Shown piece by piece: positions 51,140-59,865 of a stretch of 64,000 nt of DNA. The DNA is from Rothia sp035916755. Lineage in GTDB: Bacteria; Actinomycetota; Actinomycetes; Actinomycetales; Micrococcaceae. A program made the translations under genes and the position numbers. Location: the NCBI RefSeq assembly GCF_035916755.1, contig NZ_JAYWIX010000005.1, positions 124,001 through 188,000 of the forward strand, written 5' to 3'. The first letter of the stretch is position 1; each line of letters begins with the position of its first letter. The notes beneath the pieces are model-generated. The model worked only from the letters and a program-made list of their open reading frames with translations, ran no database searches and was not told the origin of the DNA.

Positions 51140-51520
51140 TTAGTGACCCCCAAAGACGAGCATGAGATGACGGACGAGGAAGGGAACCATGACGACGGCC
51201 CAGAGCACCAGGACGCCCCAGAGCATAGCCTTCTGGTTCTTGGCGCCGTTCTTCCAGAAGTCCACCAGGATAATGCGGATACCGTTAAAAGCGTGGTAGA
51301 CAATAGCTGCTACCAGAACAGCTTCACCCAGACCCATGATGGGGTTCTTGTAGATGTGCATGACGGCGTTGTAGGCCTCAGGAGAGACGCGGACAACGGC
51401 GGTATCAAGCACGTGAACCAGCAAGAAGAAGAAAATGGCGATACCGGTAATGCGGTGGGCAACCCACGACCACATACCTTCACGGCCGCGGTACAGCGTA
51501 CCCTTGGATGTATTCGGCAC
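51140..51520 (-). CDS. sdhC: Succinate dehydrogenase cytochrome b556 subunit
   Basis: 126 residues from GTG 51520, chosen because AGGAGG lies seven bases upstream; the frame continues to 51583 without a good ribosome site. Three membrane segments; SWVAHRITGIAIFFFLLVHVLD contains Ser/Arg/His residues of the quinone and haem site, and VYHAFNGIRIILVDF follows. First gene of sdhCDAB. Confidence 0.93.
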   Translation of the reverse strand: MPNTSKGTLYRGREGMWSWVAHRITGIAIFFFLLVHVLDTAVVRVSPEAYNAVMHIYKNPIMGLGEAVLVAAIVYHAFNGIRIILVDFWKNGAKNQKAMLWGVLVLWAVVMVPFLVRHLMLVFGGH

Positions 51521-51835
51521 TGAATAACCTCCTGTGTGATGCGAGACGACACACCGATAGGTCGAGCCCATCTGTGCGCCCACGCAACATACGTATTGTG
51601 TGTTCTACTCAACAGCAAGATTAGCAGGTTTTAGGGCCGCTTACTTACACCGTGTCACCATCTCTTACCCCCGTATTTCCGGGAAATAGGCAAGGTTTTA
51701 ATGCCCTTAAGCCAGCTATCGGCGTTATTATGCGGAAGCCGCCGTGAGGTTTTCCGTCAAAAGTGACCGGCGCCGTACAGTTTAAGGAAAAGATTTCATC
51801 ATTATGACTTCAATTCTGGGTACACTGTAGAAACA
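51521..51835. other. Divergent promoter region between sdhCDAB and manC (315 bp)
   Basis: Contains a perfect TATTTCC-G-GGAAATA palindrome (51674-51688) and AT-rich stretches near both starts. On the plus side TACACT (51821-51826) lies nine bases before ATG 51836, likely the manC -10 box. No open reading frame of coding quality is seen. Confidence 0.55.
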
Positions 51836-52945
51836 ATGAGAACACCACTTGAACGGTTCTACCCCCTCATTCCGGCCGGCGGCGTAGGGTCCCGCCTATG
51901 GCCCCTCTCTCGCGCCGTAGAACCTAAATTTCTGCTTGACCTGACCGGGACAGGTTCTTCCCTCCTCCGTGCTACCTACGATCGCTTGGTTGACCTCGCG
52001 GCTGATGGCGTCCTTGTCGTCACCGGCCAGGCCCACGCCAATGCCGTCACCCAGCAGCTCTCAGAGCTGCGCGGGTCCGATCTGGTACTCGAACCCTCAC
52101 CTCGCGACTCCGCAGCAGCCATTGGCCTTGCCTGCGCTATTCTGCACGAGCGTGACCCCGAGGCCATCATTGGCTCCTTCGCCGCTGACCACATCATCAG
52201 CCCGGTCGAAGAATTCCAGGCTGTAGTACGCGAAGCCGTACACGCCGCGGCCTCCGGCAAGATCGTCACCATCGGCATCGAGCCCACCGAACCTTCCACC
52301 GCCTTCGGCTACATCAAGGCTACCCAGAACCTGGGGCTGGAAGACGCCCCCAGCGTCCTTGCCGTTGAACAGTTCGTCGAAAAACCCAATGAGGCCACCG
52401 CAACCGAGTACGTAGCCAGCGGCGACTACACCTGGAACGCCGGCATGTTCGTGGCTCCTGCTGCCCTCATGCTGCAGCACCTCGAAGCCAACGAGCCGGA
52501 ACTCTACGCCGGCATCATGGAAATCGCCCGCGCCTGGGACACCCCCGCACGTGAAGCCTGCATGAACCGTCTCTGGGAGACCCTACCCAAGACCGCCATC
52601 GACTATGCAGTAGCTGAGCCTGCCGCGGCAGCCGGTGACGTAGCCATGGTTCCCGGTCGTTTCAGCTGGGACGACGTAGGTGACTTTGACGCCGTAGCCC
52701 GCCTCAACATCGAAAAGAGCGGTGACGACCTCTTCGTACTGGGCGACAAGTCCAGCGTCATCAGCGAAGAATCCACCGGTATCGTCGTCAACAACACCGG
52801 CCGTAAGATTTCGGTCATCGGTATCGAAGATGTTGTTATCGTTGACACCGCAGATGCCCTGCTTGTCACCGTGCGCGACGACGCCCAGAGCGTGAAGAAC
52901 ACCGTCAATACCCTGAAAGAACTGGGCCAGGACAACCTGCTCTAG
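51836..52945 (+). CDS. manC: Mannose-1-phosphate guanylyltransferase
   Basis: 369 residues, the single-domain nucleotidyltransferase form lacking the isomerase domain. Makes GDP-mannose from mannose-1-phosphate and GTP. PAGGVGSRLWPLSR is the pyrophosphorylase signature, FVEKPNEATA the sugar-binding lysine motif and GFSWDDVGDF-like FSWDDVGDFDA near the end. GDP-mannose feeds polyprenyl-phosphate-mannose used by the Pmt enzyme at the window start and by wall glycans. Followed by a strong terminator. Confidence 0.92.
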   Translation: MRTPLERFYPLIPAGGVGSRLWPLSRAVEPKFLLDLTGTGSSLLRATYDRLVDLAADGVLVVTGQAHANAVTQQLSELRGSDLVLEPSPRDSAAAIGLACAILHERDPEAIIGSFAADHIISPVEEFQAVVREAVHAAASGKIVTIGIEPTEPSTAFGYIKATQNLGLEDAPSVLAVEQFVEKPNEATATEYVASGDYTWNAGMFVAPAALMLQHLEANEPELYAGIMEIARAWDTPAREACMNRLWETLPKTAIDYAVAEPAAAAGDVAMVPGRFSWDDVGDFDAVARLNIEKSGDDLFVLGDKSSVISEESTGIVVNNTGRKISVIGIEDVVIVDTADALLVTVRDDAQSVKNTVNTLKELGQDNLL

Positions 52946-52961
52946 CCCATCAGAGTTACAC

Positions 52962-52997
52962 AAAGGCCCGCACCGTTTTCTCGGTGCGGGCCTTTTT
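52962..52997 (+). terminator. Terminator after manC
   Basis: 14-bp stem AAAGGCCCGCACCG with exact complement, TTTTCT loop, then TT; 17 bases past the stop codon. Confidence 0.9.
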
Positions 52998-53013
52998 GAC
53001 ACCCACATTATGC

Positions 53014-53028
53014 AAATGATTCTCATTT
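53014..53028 (+). promoter_or_regulatory. Candidate Zur/Fur-type metal-repressor box upstream of the AztD-like gene
   Basis: AAATGA-TTC-TCATTT is a perfect palindrome resembling the AT-rich boxes of Fur-family regulators (Zur, Fur). It ends four bases before the -10 box TAGACT (53033-53038), so a bound repressor would block RNA polymerase. Confidence 0.6.
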
Positions 53029-53032
53029 AGTT

Positions 53033-53038
53033 TAGACT
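53033..53038 (+). promoter_or_regulatory. -10 box (TAGACT) for a leaderless AztD-like gene
   Basis: TAGACT, seven bases, then ATG 53046. Confidence 0.6.
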
Positions 53039-53045
53039 GGTGGGC

Positions 53046-54380
53046 ATGCACAACACCTCTCGTCCTCTTTTCACCCTCATCAGCGCCACCCTCGCCCTTG
53101 CCCTTGCAGGCTGCGGGGCAGCGTCTGCCCCCTCCGCCACCTCAAGCAGCGACCAGGCCAGCGCCACCGCAACCGCAGAACGCGCAGCCATCACTGAAGC
53201 CTCCACCCCCTCAGCCCGCATCGCCCTGACCTACGACGGCGGAATCATGATTGTGGACGGCAAGACCTTTGAAGTCATCGAAACCATTGAAAAAGAAGGC
53301 TTCCTACGCCTGCAGCCCGCAGGCGACAACCGCCACCTGGTCGTAGCCGACGGCTCCTCCTATACCATGCTCGACATGGGCGCCTGGACCCAGGCTCACG
53401 GCGACCACGACCACTACTACACCACTACCCCCACCCTCACCTCCCTGTCCTTCGCAGCGGACGGCACCGGCCACGTCATCACCGACTACGGCCGCTCAGC
53501 CATGTTCGCCGACAACACCGGCACCATCGAGGTCTACTCCCCCGCTGACCTAACCGGTGCTGACCAGTACACCGCTACCAGCGTCAGCACCGAAACCATT
53601 ACCCTGCCCGACGCCCACCACGGCCTGGCTATCCCCCTCGAGAACAACCAGTACCTGGTTTCGGTAGGCACCGAGGACGCCCGCACCGGCGCCGCCGTCA
53701 TCAACGCAGACGGCTCGGTTGTCACCGAAAACCTCGATTGCCCCGGCATTCACGGCGAAGCGATTGCCGCTAACGACACCTTCACTGTTGGCTGCCAGGA
53801 CGGCGCCCTCATCTACGCAGACGGCACTTTCACCAAGGTAACCAACCCCGAAGACCCCTACTCCCGCTCCGGCAACCAGGCCGGTTCAGCTGATTCAGCT
53901 ATCGTGCTTGCCGACTACAAAACCGACCAGGACGCCGAGCTCGAACGCCCCGAACAGTTCGCCCTGATCAACACCATCACCAAGGAACGCACTAAGATCG
54001 CCCTACCCGAAGGCGTCTCCTACACCTTCCGTTCACTGGCCCGCGGCCCCGAAGGCTCCCACCTACTGCTGACAACCGACGGCAAGCTCCGCTTCTGGGC
54101 TGAGGACGGCACCGAGCTGGGTTCCGTCAACATCATGGACTCCTGGACCGAGTCAGAAATCTGGCAGGACCCCCGACCCGCCATCTGGGTTGACGGTGAA
54201 ACCGCCTACGTCACCGACCCCGCCACCAAGAAGCTACACGTTGTATCCCTCGCGAAGATTGCGGACGGCACCGCCGAGGTATTTGCCAGCATCGACCTGC
54301 CTGAGGTACCCAACGAGATTAACGGTATCTCCCGCACCGCAGAGCTGGTCACCACCACCGAAGTGGACTCTGACCACTAG
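53046..54380 (+). CDS. aztD: Zinc metallochaperone AztD-like lipoprotein
   Basis: 444 residues. Lipobox LAGC with Cys23, a Ser/Thr/Ala linker, then a beta-propeller. Close family marks are RIALTYDGGIMIVDG, the histidine cluster HGDHDHYY (118-125), DAHHGLAIPL, SVGTEDARTGA and CPGIHGEA. AztD delivers zinc to the receptor of the AztABC importer; known members are encoded with aztABC, which are absent here. A palindromic metal-box candidate overlaps the promoter, supporting induction by zinc shortage. Followed by repeat copy 4. Confidence 0.85.
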   Translation: MHNTSRPLFTLISATLALALAGCGAASAPSATSSSDQASATATAERAAITEASTPSARIALTYDGGIMIVDGKTFEVIETIEKEGFLRLQPAGDNRHLVVADGSSYTMLDMGAWTQAHGDHDHYYTTTPTLTSLSFAADGTGHVITDYGRSAMFADNTGTIEVYSPADLTGADQYTATSVSTETITLPDAHHGLAIPLENNQYLVSVGTEDARTGAAVINADGSVVTENLDCPGIHGEAIAANDTFTVGCQDGALIYADGTFTKVTNPEDPYSRSGNQAGSADSAIVLADYKTDQDAELERPEQFALINTITKERTKIALPEGVSYTFRSLARGPEGSHLLLTTDGKLRFWAEDGTELGSVNIMDSWTESEIWQDPRPAIWVDGETAYVTDPATKKLHVVSLAKIADGTAEVFASIDLPEVPNEINGISRTAELVTTTEVDSDH

Positions 54381-54393
54381 CGTTTTATCGATA

Positions 54394-54536
54394 AAGCTTA
54401 TTCATAAGCGGTTCCGCAGGCTCACGCTCGCTGCCGACCCTCTCGCTGGTTCGCTAACGCTCACAAGCGATTCACGCCAGCCCCGAGCCAGCAGCTTCGC
54501 TGTGAGCCTGCTCCACCGACCTTTATGAATAAGCTT
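54394..54536. repeat. Palindromic intergenic repeat, copy 4 (subtype A, reverse orientation)
   Basis: Perfect 14-bp outer arms (AAGCTTATTCATAA and complement, 54394-54407 and 54523-54536), a nested perfect 10-bp pair GCAGGCTCAC/GTGAGCCTGC (54416, 54502), and a core that on the minus strand carries GGGGCTGGCGTGAATC (54469-54484), nearly identical to copy 5. Located between two convergent genes. Confidence 0.9.
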
Positions 54537-54543
54537 CTATTGT

Positions 54544-55074
54544 TTAAAGGCGTATTGTTCCCAGCTGCTGCCAGCTGCCTGCGCTGAATCGGTAGACAGT
54601 CAACCGGTTCACGGTGAAATGGGCAAGCGCGGGTGGTAGGGTCGCAAAATCGCGTAAGGACGCCGCCAGGGCAGGGGCCGGGGCATGGTTGGCTAGGGTG
54701 AGGTGCGGCTCGTAGGGAAAAGGTGACACGGACTCCCCTACCGCATTCTGGCAGGCTGTATGAATCAGGGTGAGCCTATCTGCCCCGGCAACAACGGGGA
54801 GGTAGGTTACAGGGGTAACCGGCTCAAAGGTAGCAGCTGGGCCCAGATCCACCTGCACGGGGCCGATGCCGGCCACCACCTGCTCAATGGAGCGCAGGGG
54901 GTCGCCGCCGGCGTCCTCGCTAATCAAAATCGTAATGTGACAGCTTTCTGCAACGGGGCCCACCAGGCCCTGGCTCACCCGCCAGCTGACCAGGCGCGCA
55001 GACACCACCGCAGGCACCTCGGCAACAATGCTGAGGTACCTGCGGTCGGGGTCTATGGTAGGTGAAGAAGCCAC
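54544..55074 (-). CDS. 2'-5' RNA ligase / LigT-like phosphoesterase family protein
   Basis: 176 residues. The two HxT-type motifs of the 2H phosphoesterase fold are HITI (in SCHITILISED) and HLTL (in EPHLTLANH). Bacterial members join or cleave 2'-5' RNA links or act on cyclic phosphates; physiological role is unclear. GTG start at 55074, 20 bases after the trpS stop, so it is likely cotranscribed with trpS. It ends seven bases from repeat copy 4. Confidence 0.85.
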   Translation of the reverse strand: MASSPTIDPDRRYLSIVAEVPAVVSARLVSWRVSQGLVGPVAESCHITILISEDAGGDPLRSIEQVVAGIGPVQVDLGPAATFEPVTPVTYLPVVAGADRLTLIHTACQNAVGESVSPFPYEPHLTLANHAPAPALAASLRDFATLPPALAHFTVNRLTVYRFSAGSWQQLGTIRL

Positions 55075-55094
55075 CAGGTTAGATCGTCTAACTC

Positions 55095-56162
55095 TTAGAG
55101 GGCGGGCAGGAAGCCTACCGCGTCATACACGTTCTTCACGGTCACAGAGGCAATCTCACGGGCCTTACCGGCACCGATAGCCAGCAGGCGGTCGAGCTCA
55201 GCGGGGTCGTCCATGAGTTCCAGGGCACGCTCACGAATGGGCGACAGTTCCTCAACCACAATCTCAGCTAGGTCAACCTTGAGGTGGCCGTACATCTTGC
55301 CCTCGTATTCAGCGACAATGTCGTCAATGGCCTTGCCCGTCACTGCCGAGTAGATGGACAGCAGGTTAGAAACACCGGGCTTGTTCTCGCGGTCGTAAGC
55401 GATCTCGCTGCCGGCGTCGGTGACTGCGCCCTTAATCTTCTTGGCAGTCTTCTTGGGGTCATCAAGCAACCAGATAATGCCCTTATCAGTGGTCGCTGAC
55501 TTGCTCATCTTGGAATCCGGAGTCTGCAGGTCGTAAATCTTGGCAGTCTCTTTGAGAATCACCGGCTCAGGCACCACAAAGGTGTCGCCAAAGCGGGAGT
55601 TGAAGCGCTGGGCCAGGTTGCGGGTGAGTTCCAGGTGCTGACGCTGGTCTTCGCCCACCGGCACCACGTCAGCCTGGTAGAGCAGGATATCTGCTGCCAT
55701 CAGAACGGGGTAGGTGAAGAGCCCCACCGAGGCGTTATCGGTGCCCTGCTTAGCTGCCTTGTCCTTGAATTGGGTCATGCGGGCAGCTTCACCGTAGCCG
55801 GTAATGCAGTTGAGCACCCAGGCCAGCTGGGCATGCTCGGGCACATGCGACTGCACGAAGAGCGGGGTATTCTCGGGGTCGATACCGGCTGCAATGTACT
55901 GGGCCGCGGTCTTGCGGGTGCGCTCCAGCAGAACCGCAGGGTCCTGGGGAACGGTAATCGAGTGCATATCGGGAATGAAGTAGAGGCACTCGTGGTCTTT
56001 CTGCAGGTCAACCCAGTTATTGACCGCACCAATGTAGTTACCCAGGTGCATGGAATCTGCGGACGGCTGGGCGCCCGAGAAAGCACGCGGCGCACCGGTT
56101 GCAGCGTTGGGAATCTTAGCCTTGATGTTTTCTTCGGGGGTGGTCTGCTGTGACTTGCTCAC
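55095..56162 (-). CDS. trpS: Tryptophanyl-tRNA synthetase
   Basis: 355 residues from GTG 56162, with GAAGGAC upstream; the frame continues further 5' into the preceding gene. Class I synthetase charging tRNA-Trp. The HIGH-equivalent lies in SADSMHLGNYIGA, and the KMSKS loop is exact (DSKMSKSATT). PVGEDQRQHLELTRN is the tryptophan pocket region. A small membrane protein is encoded 19 bases upstream. Confidence 0.96.
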   Translation of the reverse strand: MSKSQQTTPEENIKAKIPNAATGAPRAFSGAQPSADSMHLGNYIGAVNNWVDLQKDHECLYFIPDMHSITVPQDPAVLLERTRKTAAQYIAAGIDPENTPLFVQSHVPEHAQLAWVLNCITGYGEAARMTQFKDKAAKQGTDNASVGLFTYPVLMAADILLYQADVVPVGEDQRQHLELTRNLAQRFNSRFGDTFVVPEPVILKETAKIYDLQTPDSKMSKSATTDKGIIWLLDDPKKTAKKIKGAVTDAGSEIAYDRENKPGVSNLLSIYSAVTGKAIDDIVAEYEGKMYGHLKVDLAEIVVEELSPIRERALELMDDPAELDRLLAIGAGKAREIASVTVKNVYDAVGFLPAL

Positions 56163-56181
56163 GGGGCGTCCTTCGCTCTGT

Positions 56182-56634
56182 TTAGGCCCCTTCACGGGCC
56201 AGTTCAATACCGTTCTTAGCGGTGAAGTTAATGGTGTCGATAGCGCGATCAATCATGTCGCGGGAGTTTTCGTCGTTGACCTCAAGCTGCTCAGCAATCA
56301 CCTTTGACTGCACCAGGCAAATCTGGAAAGAGTGGGCTAGCTTCTCGGTATGCACATCAGACTCGTACTCGGCGCGCTTCACAGCGTGCTCCTCGTAGGC
56401 CTTGCGCTGGGCAACCAGGGTACGGTTGACATTGACCAGGAGGTAGGCTGCGATACCCAGCCAGGCTGCGATAATACCGGCCAGAATCCAACCCAGCACC
56501 GACTCTTCGCGGGCTGACTGGACGATAGCCCAGGCCAGCAGGGCAACGAGAATTGCCATGCCAATGCCCGCCCCCATCAGGACGACCTTAGTGTTCTGCT
56601 CTTGTGCTGTTTTTTCTGAACCGTTCGACTGCAT
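56182..56634 (-). CDS. Unrecognised two-helix membrane protein with coiled-coil tail
   Basis: 150 residues. After ~15 polar residues come two membrane segments (VVLMGAGIGMAILVALLAWAIV and WILAGIIAAWLGIAAYLLV), so both ends face the cytoplasm. The remaining ~75 residues are charged and helical (LVAQRKAYEEHAVKRAEYES), probably a coiled coil. No family recognised. It sits just upstream of trpS on the same strand (19 bases), but there is no evidence for a link to translation. Confidence 0.72.
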   Translation of the reverse strand: MQSNGSEKTAQEQNTKVVLMGAGIGMAILVALLAWAIVQSAREESVLGWILAGIIAAWLGIAAYLLVNVNRTLVAQRKAYEEHAVKRAEYESDVHTEKLAHSFQICLVQSKVIAEQLEVNDENSRDMIDRAIDTINFTAKNGIELAREGA

Positions 56635-56692
56635 GACCTCTATTATGTCAAAGGAAGCCAGGCCGCGCTGAATCGCAGGCCCAACTTAAGCG

Positions 56693-56698
56693 TAAAGT
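56693..56698 (+). promoter_or_regulatory. -10 box (TAAAGT) for the leaderless GntR gene
   Basis: TAAAGT, seven bases, then ATG 56706. Confidence 0.55.
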
Positions 56699-56705
56699 GG
56701 GGTAC

Positions 56706-57416
56706 ATGATGCCCTCATCACGTGAAACGAAGTACCAGCAGGTCGCCCAGCTCATCGAAGAGCGCTATATCTGCCCGGCCGATGAGAATATGCCCCTGCC
56801 CACAGAACGGCAGCTGCAGGATATCTTCTCCGTCTCACGTGACACCGTCCGCCGGGCCCTGCGGGAACTGGCTGACGCAGGCCTTATCTACCATGTGCAG
56901 GGGTCAGGCACCTATGTTGCCCCGCGCAAGCACCCGATGCGGGCACCGTCCTTGCGCTCTTTCACAGACGATATGGCAGCGCGCGGCCACCGCCCCCACT
57001 CCCTCACCCTCACCTGCCACCTGGTTGAAGCGCCGCTGGCGGTTCAGCGCGATTTGAACCTGGACGCCGGTGCCAAGGTAATTCAGATTCAACGGCTGCG
57101 GCAGGCGGACGGCTCCCCTATCGCTCTTGAAACCGCCCACTTCCTACCCGAGGCCTTTTCCCATGTGGAGCCCGAACTGTCTGCCTCGCTCGATGCCCAG
57201 ATGCGGGCATCCGGTTTCCAGGTGGAAACCGCAACCGTGCGGGTGGTAGCGACCAACCTGACTCAGGCAGAAGCAGCCCAGTTGGGGGTTCCCCTCGGGG
57301 CGGCCGCTCTGCGCGTTGAAAAAGTGGGCTACACCGTGCGCGGCCTGCCCGTTGAAAGCACCCAGACCCTCTACCGGGGCGACCGCTACGACTTTGAGAT
57401 AGAGGTCAAGAGATAG
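56706..57416 (+). CDS. GntR-family (HutC/UTRA) transcriptional regulator
   Basis: 236 residues from ATG 56706. Winged-helix GntR domain at about 5-75 (LPTERQLQDIFSVSRDTVRRALREL, YHVQGSGTYVA) and a UTRA effector domain at about 90-235 (IQIQRLRQADGSPIALETAHFLP, then YRGDRYDFEIEVKR). HutC-type regulators usually respond to sugars, amino sugars or histidine metabolites. Its targets are not evident: the divergent gene is the small membrane protein upstream of trpS. Confidence 0.92.
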   Translation: MMPSSRETKYQQVAQLIEERYICPADENMPLPTERQLQDIFSVSRDTVRRALRELADAGLIYHVQGSGTYVAPRKHPMRAPSLRSFTDDMAARGHRPHSLTLTCHLVEAPLAVQRDLNLDAGAKVIQIQRLRQADGSPIALETAHFLPEAFSHVEPELSASLDAQMRASGFQVETATVRVVATNLTQAEAAQLGVPLGAAALRVEKVGYTVRGLPVESTQTLYRGDRYDFEIEVKR

Positions 57417-57438
57417 TTCTTTGCCCGTGAGTGCATAC

Positions 57439-57485
57439 GAGAATCGCCGAGTACATACGCTCTTGGTAGGCACTCGGCGATTCTC
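57439..57485. terminator. Bidirectional terminator between the GntR gene and folD
   Basis: Perfect 14-bp stem GAGAATCGCCGAGT with complement, 19-base loop, between convergent genes. Confidence 0.8.
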
Positions 57486-57499
57486 ATGGACACTTAGGC

Positions 57500-58378
57500 T
57501 TAGGCGACCTGGCGTTCTGCGGTTTCTACCACATTGACCAGCAGCATAGCGCGGGTCATGGGGCCGACGCCGCCGGGGTTGGGTGAGTACCAGCTGGCCT
57601 TAGCAGCGGCCTCGGGTGAGATGTCGCCGGTCAGCTTCTTCTTGCCGGTCTCGGGGTCCTCGATACGGGAGACACCAACATCGAGCAGGATAGCGCCGTC
57701 CTTGACCTGGTCAGCCTTCACGGCGTGGGCAACACCCACGGCGGCCACGATGATATCGGCATCGCGCAGGGCTGCGCTGACGTCCTCGGTGCCGGTGTGC
57801 ACCAGGGTAGCGGTGGAGTTGACGTCCTTGCGGGTCAGCAGCAGGCCCAGGGGGCGGCCCACGGTAATACCGCGGCCCAGCACAGCGACCTTCTTGCCCT
57901 TCCAGGAGATACCGTGGCGTTCTACCAGCTCAATCACACCGTTAGGGGTGCAGGGCAGGGGCGAGTTCAGGGGTTCACCCACGTTGAGGACGAGACGGCC
58001 CAGGTTCATGGGGTGCAGGCCGTCGGCGTCCTTCTCGGGGGCAATCTTCTCAAGAACACGGTTGGTGTCGATGTGCTTGGGCAGGGGCAGCTGCACGATG
58101 TACCCGGTGCAGGCCGGGTCGTTGTTCAGCTTTTCGAGCTCAGCTTCAAGTTCTTCCTGGCTGATAGTCTCAGGTAGCTCCACCTTGATGGAGGCAAGGC
58201 CGACCTCGGCGCAGTCGCGGTGCTTGCCGCCCACGTAGGAGCGGGAGGCGGGGTCATCGCCCACCAGCACGGTCGCCAGGCCGGGAGTCACACCCTTCTC
58301 TTTGAGGGTAGCTACACGCTCGGCGAGCTCGCTCTTAATCTGGGCGGCGGTAGCGGTGCCGTCAAGAATCTGCGGCAT
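57500..58378 (-). CDS. folD: Methylene-tetrahydrofolate dehydrogenase / cyclohydrolase (FolD)
   Basis: 292 residues from ATG 58378 (GAGGAG nine bases upstream). Bifunctional: oxidises 5,10-methylene-THF and hydrolyses methenyl-THF to 10-formyl-THF. Catalytic Lys is in SYVGGKHRDCAEVG; QLPLPKHID and the NADP-binding GRGITVGRPLGLLL are clear. Two bases separate it from the glyA stop. It uses the methylene-THF GlyA makes and supplies formyl-THF to PurH at the window end. Confidence 0.95.
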   Translation of the reverse strand: MPQILDGTATAAQIKSELAERVATLKEKGVTPGLATVLVGDDPASRSYVGGKHRDCAEVGLASIKVELPETISQEELEAELEKLNNDPACTGYIVQLPLPKHIDTNRVLEKIAPEKDADGLHPMNLGRLVLNVGEPLNSPLPCTPNGVIELVERHGISWKGKKVAVLGRGITVGRPLGLLLTRKDVNSTATLVHTGTEDVSAALRDADIIVAAVGVAHAVKADQVKDGAILLDVGVSRIEDPETGKKKLTGDISPEAAAKASWYSPNPGGVGPMTRAMLLVNVVETAERQVA

Positions 58379-58380
58379 GT

Positions 58381-59664
58381 TTACCACTCCTCGATGCCTG
58401 AGTAGAGGGGGAACTTCTCACACAGGGCGGTGACGCGCTCGCGCTGGGCAGCAACGTCGACGCCGGGCTTGAGGGTTTCTGCGATGATGTCGGCGACCTC
58501 GGTGAAGGCTTCAGCATCGAAGCCGCGGGTGGCCAGGGCGGGGGTGCCGATGCGCAGGCCGGAAGTAACCATGGGCGGACGGGGGTCGTTGGGCACTGCG
58601 TTACGGTTGACGGTGATACCGGCTTCGTGCAGCAGGTCTTCTGCCTCACGGCCGTTGATTTCGGCATCGCGCAGGTCAACCAGAACCAGGTGAACGTCGG
58701 TGCCACCGGAGATGACCTTAACGCCGGCCTCTGCCATGTCAGCCCGGTTCAGGCGGTCAGCCAGAATCTTGGCGCCTTCGAGGGTGCGGGCCTGGCGGTC
58801 CTTGAACATATCGGAAGCAGCAATCTTGAAGGCGGTAGCCTTACCGGCGATAGCGTGCATGAGGGGGCCGCCCTGCTGGCCGGGGAAGACAGCTGAGTCG
58901 ATCTTCTTCTTCAGGTCTTCAACACACATGATGAAGCCGGAGCGGGGGCCTGCCAGGGTCTTGTGGACGGTGGAGGAGACCACGTGGGCGTGAGGGACGG
59001 GGTTGGGGTGCAGGCCAGCTGCTACCAGGCCAGCGAAGTGGGCCATATCGACCCAGAGGTAGGCACCGATTTCGTCGGCGATAGCGCGGAAGGCAGCGAA
59101 ATCCAGCTGGCGGGTGTAGGCCGACCAGCCGGCGATAATGACCTTGGGCTTCTCGGCCAGGGCCAGTTCGCGGACCTCGTCCATGTTCACGCGGCCGGTT
59201 TCTTCGTCCACGCCGTAAGCAACAACCTCGTAAAGCTTGCCCGAGACGTTGAGCTTCATACCGTGGGTCAGGTGACCACCGTGGGCCAGGGACAGGCCCA
59301 TAATCTTGTCCCCGGGAGTCAGCAGGGCGTGCATGACGGCGTTGTTCGCCTGGGCGCCGGAGTGGGGCTGTACGTTAGCGTGATCGGCGCCGAAGAGGGC
59401 CTTGGCGCGGTCGATAGCCAGCTGCTCCACCACGTCAACAAATTCGCACCCGCCGTAGTAGCGGCGGCCGGGGTAACCTTCGGCGTACTTGTTGGTCAGA
59501 ACAGAGCCCTGAGCTTCAAGAACTGCGCGGGGGGCAAAGTTCTCGGATGCAATCATTTCGAGGGTGTTCTGCTGGCGTTCCTGCTCGTGCTGAATAGCTT
59601 CAGCGACCTCGGGGTCTACCTCGGCCAGAGGCAGGTTGGTGACGTTGGATGAAAGGTTGGTCAT
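58381..59664 (-). CDS. glyA: Serine hydroxymethyltransferase
   Basis: 427 residues from ATG 59664 (AAGGAAG upstream). Converts serine and THF to glycine and methylene-THF with PLP. The PLP lysine is in STVHKTLAGPRSG; ASENFAPRAV near the N terminus and VQPHSGAQANNAV are family motifs. The leader of about 100 bases carries a palindrome ATCACGTGAT and a small CTGTA/TACAG hairpin, but matches no riboswitch I recognise. Operon with folD. Confidence 0.96.
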   Translation of the reverse strand: MTNLSSNVTNLPLAEVDPEVAEAIQHEQERQQNTLEMIASENFAPRAVLEAQGSVLTNKYAEGYPGRRYYGGCEFVDVVEQLAIDRAKALFGADHANVQPHSGAQANNAVMHALLTPGDKIMGLSLAHGGHLTHGMKLNVSGKLYEVVAYGVDEETGRVNMDEVRELALAEKPKVIIAGWSAYTRQLDFAAFRAIADEIGAYLWVDMAHFAGLVAAGLHPNPVPHAHVVSSTVHKTLAGPRSGFIMCVEDLKKKIDSAVFPGQQGGPLMHAIAGKATAFKIAASDMFKDRQARTLEGAKILADRLNRADMAEAGVKVISGGTDVHLVLVDLRDAEINGREAEDLLHEAGITVNRNAVPNDPRPPMVTSGLRIGTPALATRGFDAEAFTEVADIIAETLKPGVDVAAQRERVTALCEKFPLYSGIEEW

Positions 59665-59865
59665 GCCACTTCCTTGAGTATGGTGGATCAGTTTCTTCTG
59701 CTGTCTGTACGAGGGGATACAGAAGATCACGTGATGCTTTAACCGAGCGGCGCGTGTGAGCGCACTCTACTTTTAAGTGTATGTGACCTAGCTAGCGAGA
59801 GCCCGCTGCCCCGGCAGATTTAAGACAATTTTCAGGTTTTTACCCACATCCCACTTTTAAGCTGC

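Noticed and set aside
59665..59865. Possible glycine or folate riboswitch before glyA
   Set aside because: I could not find the conserved bases or the multi-helix layout of known glycine or THF riboswitches.
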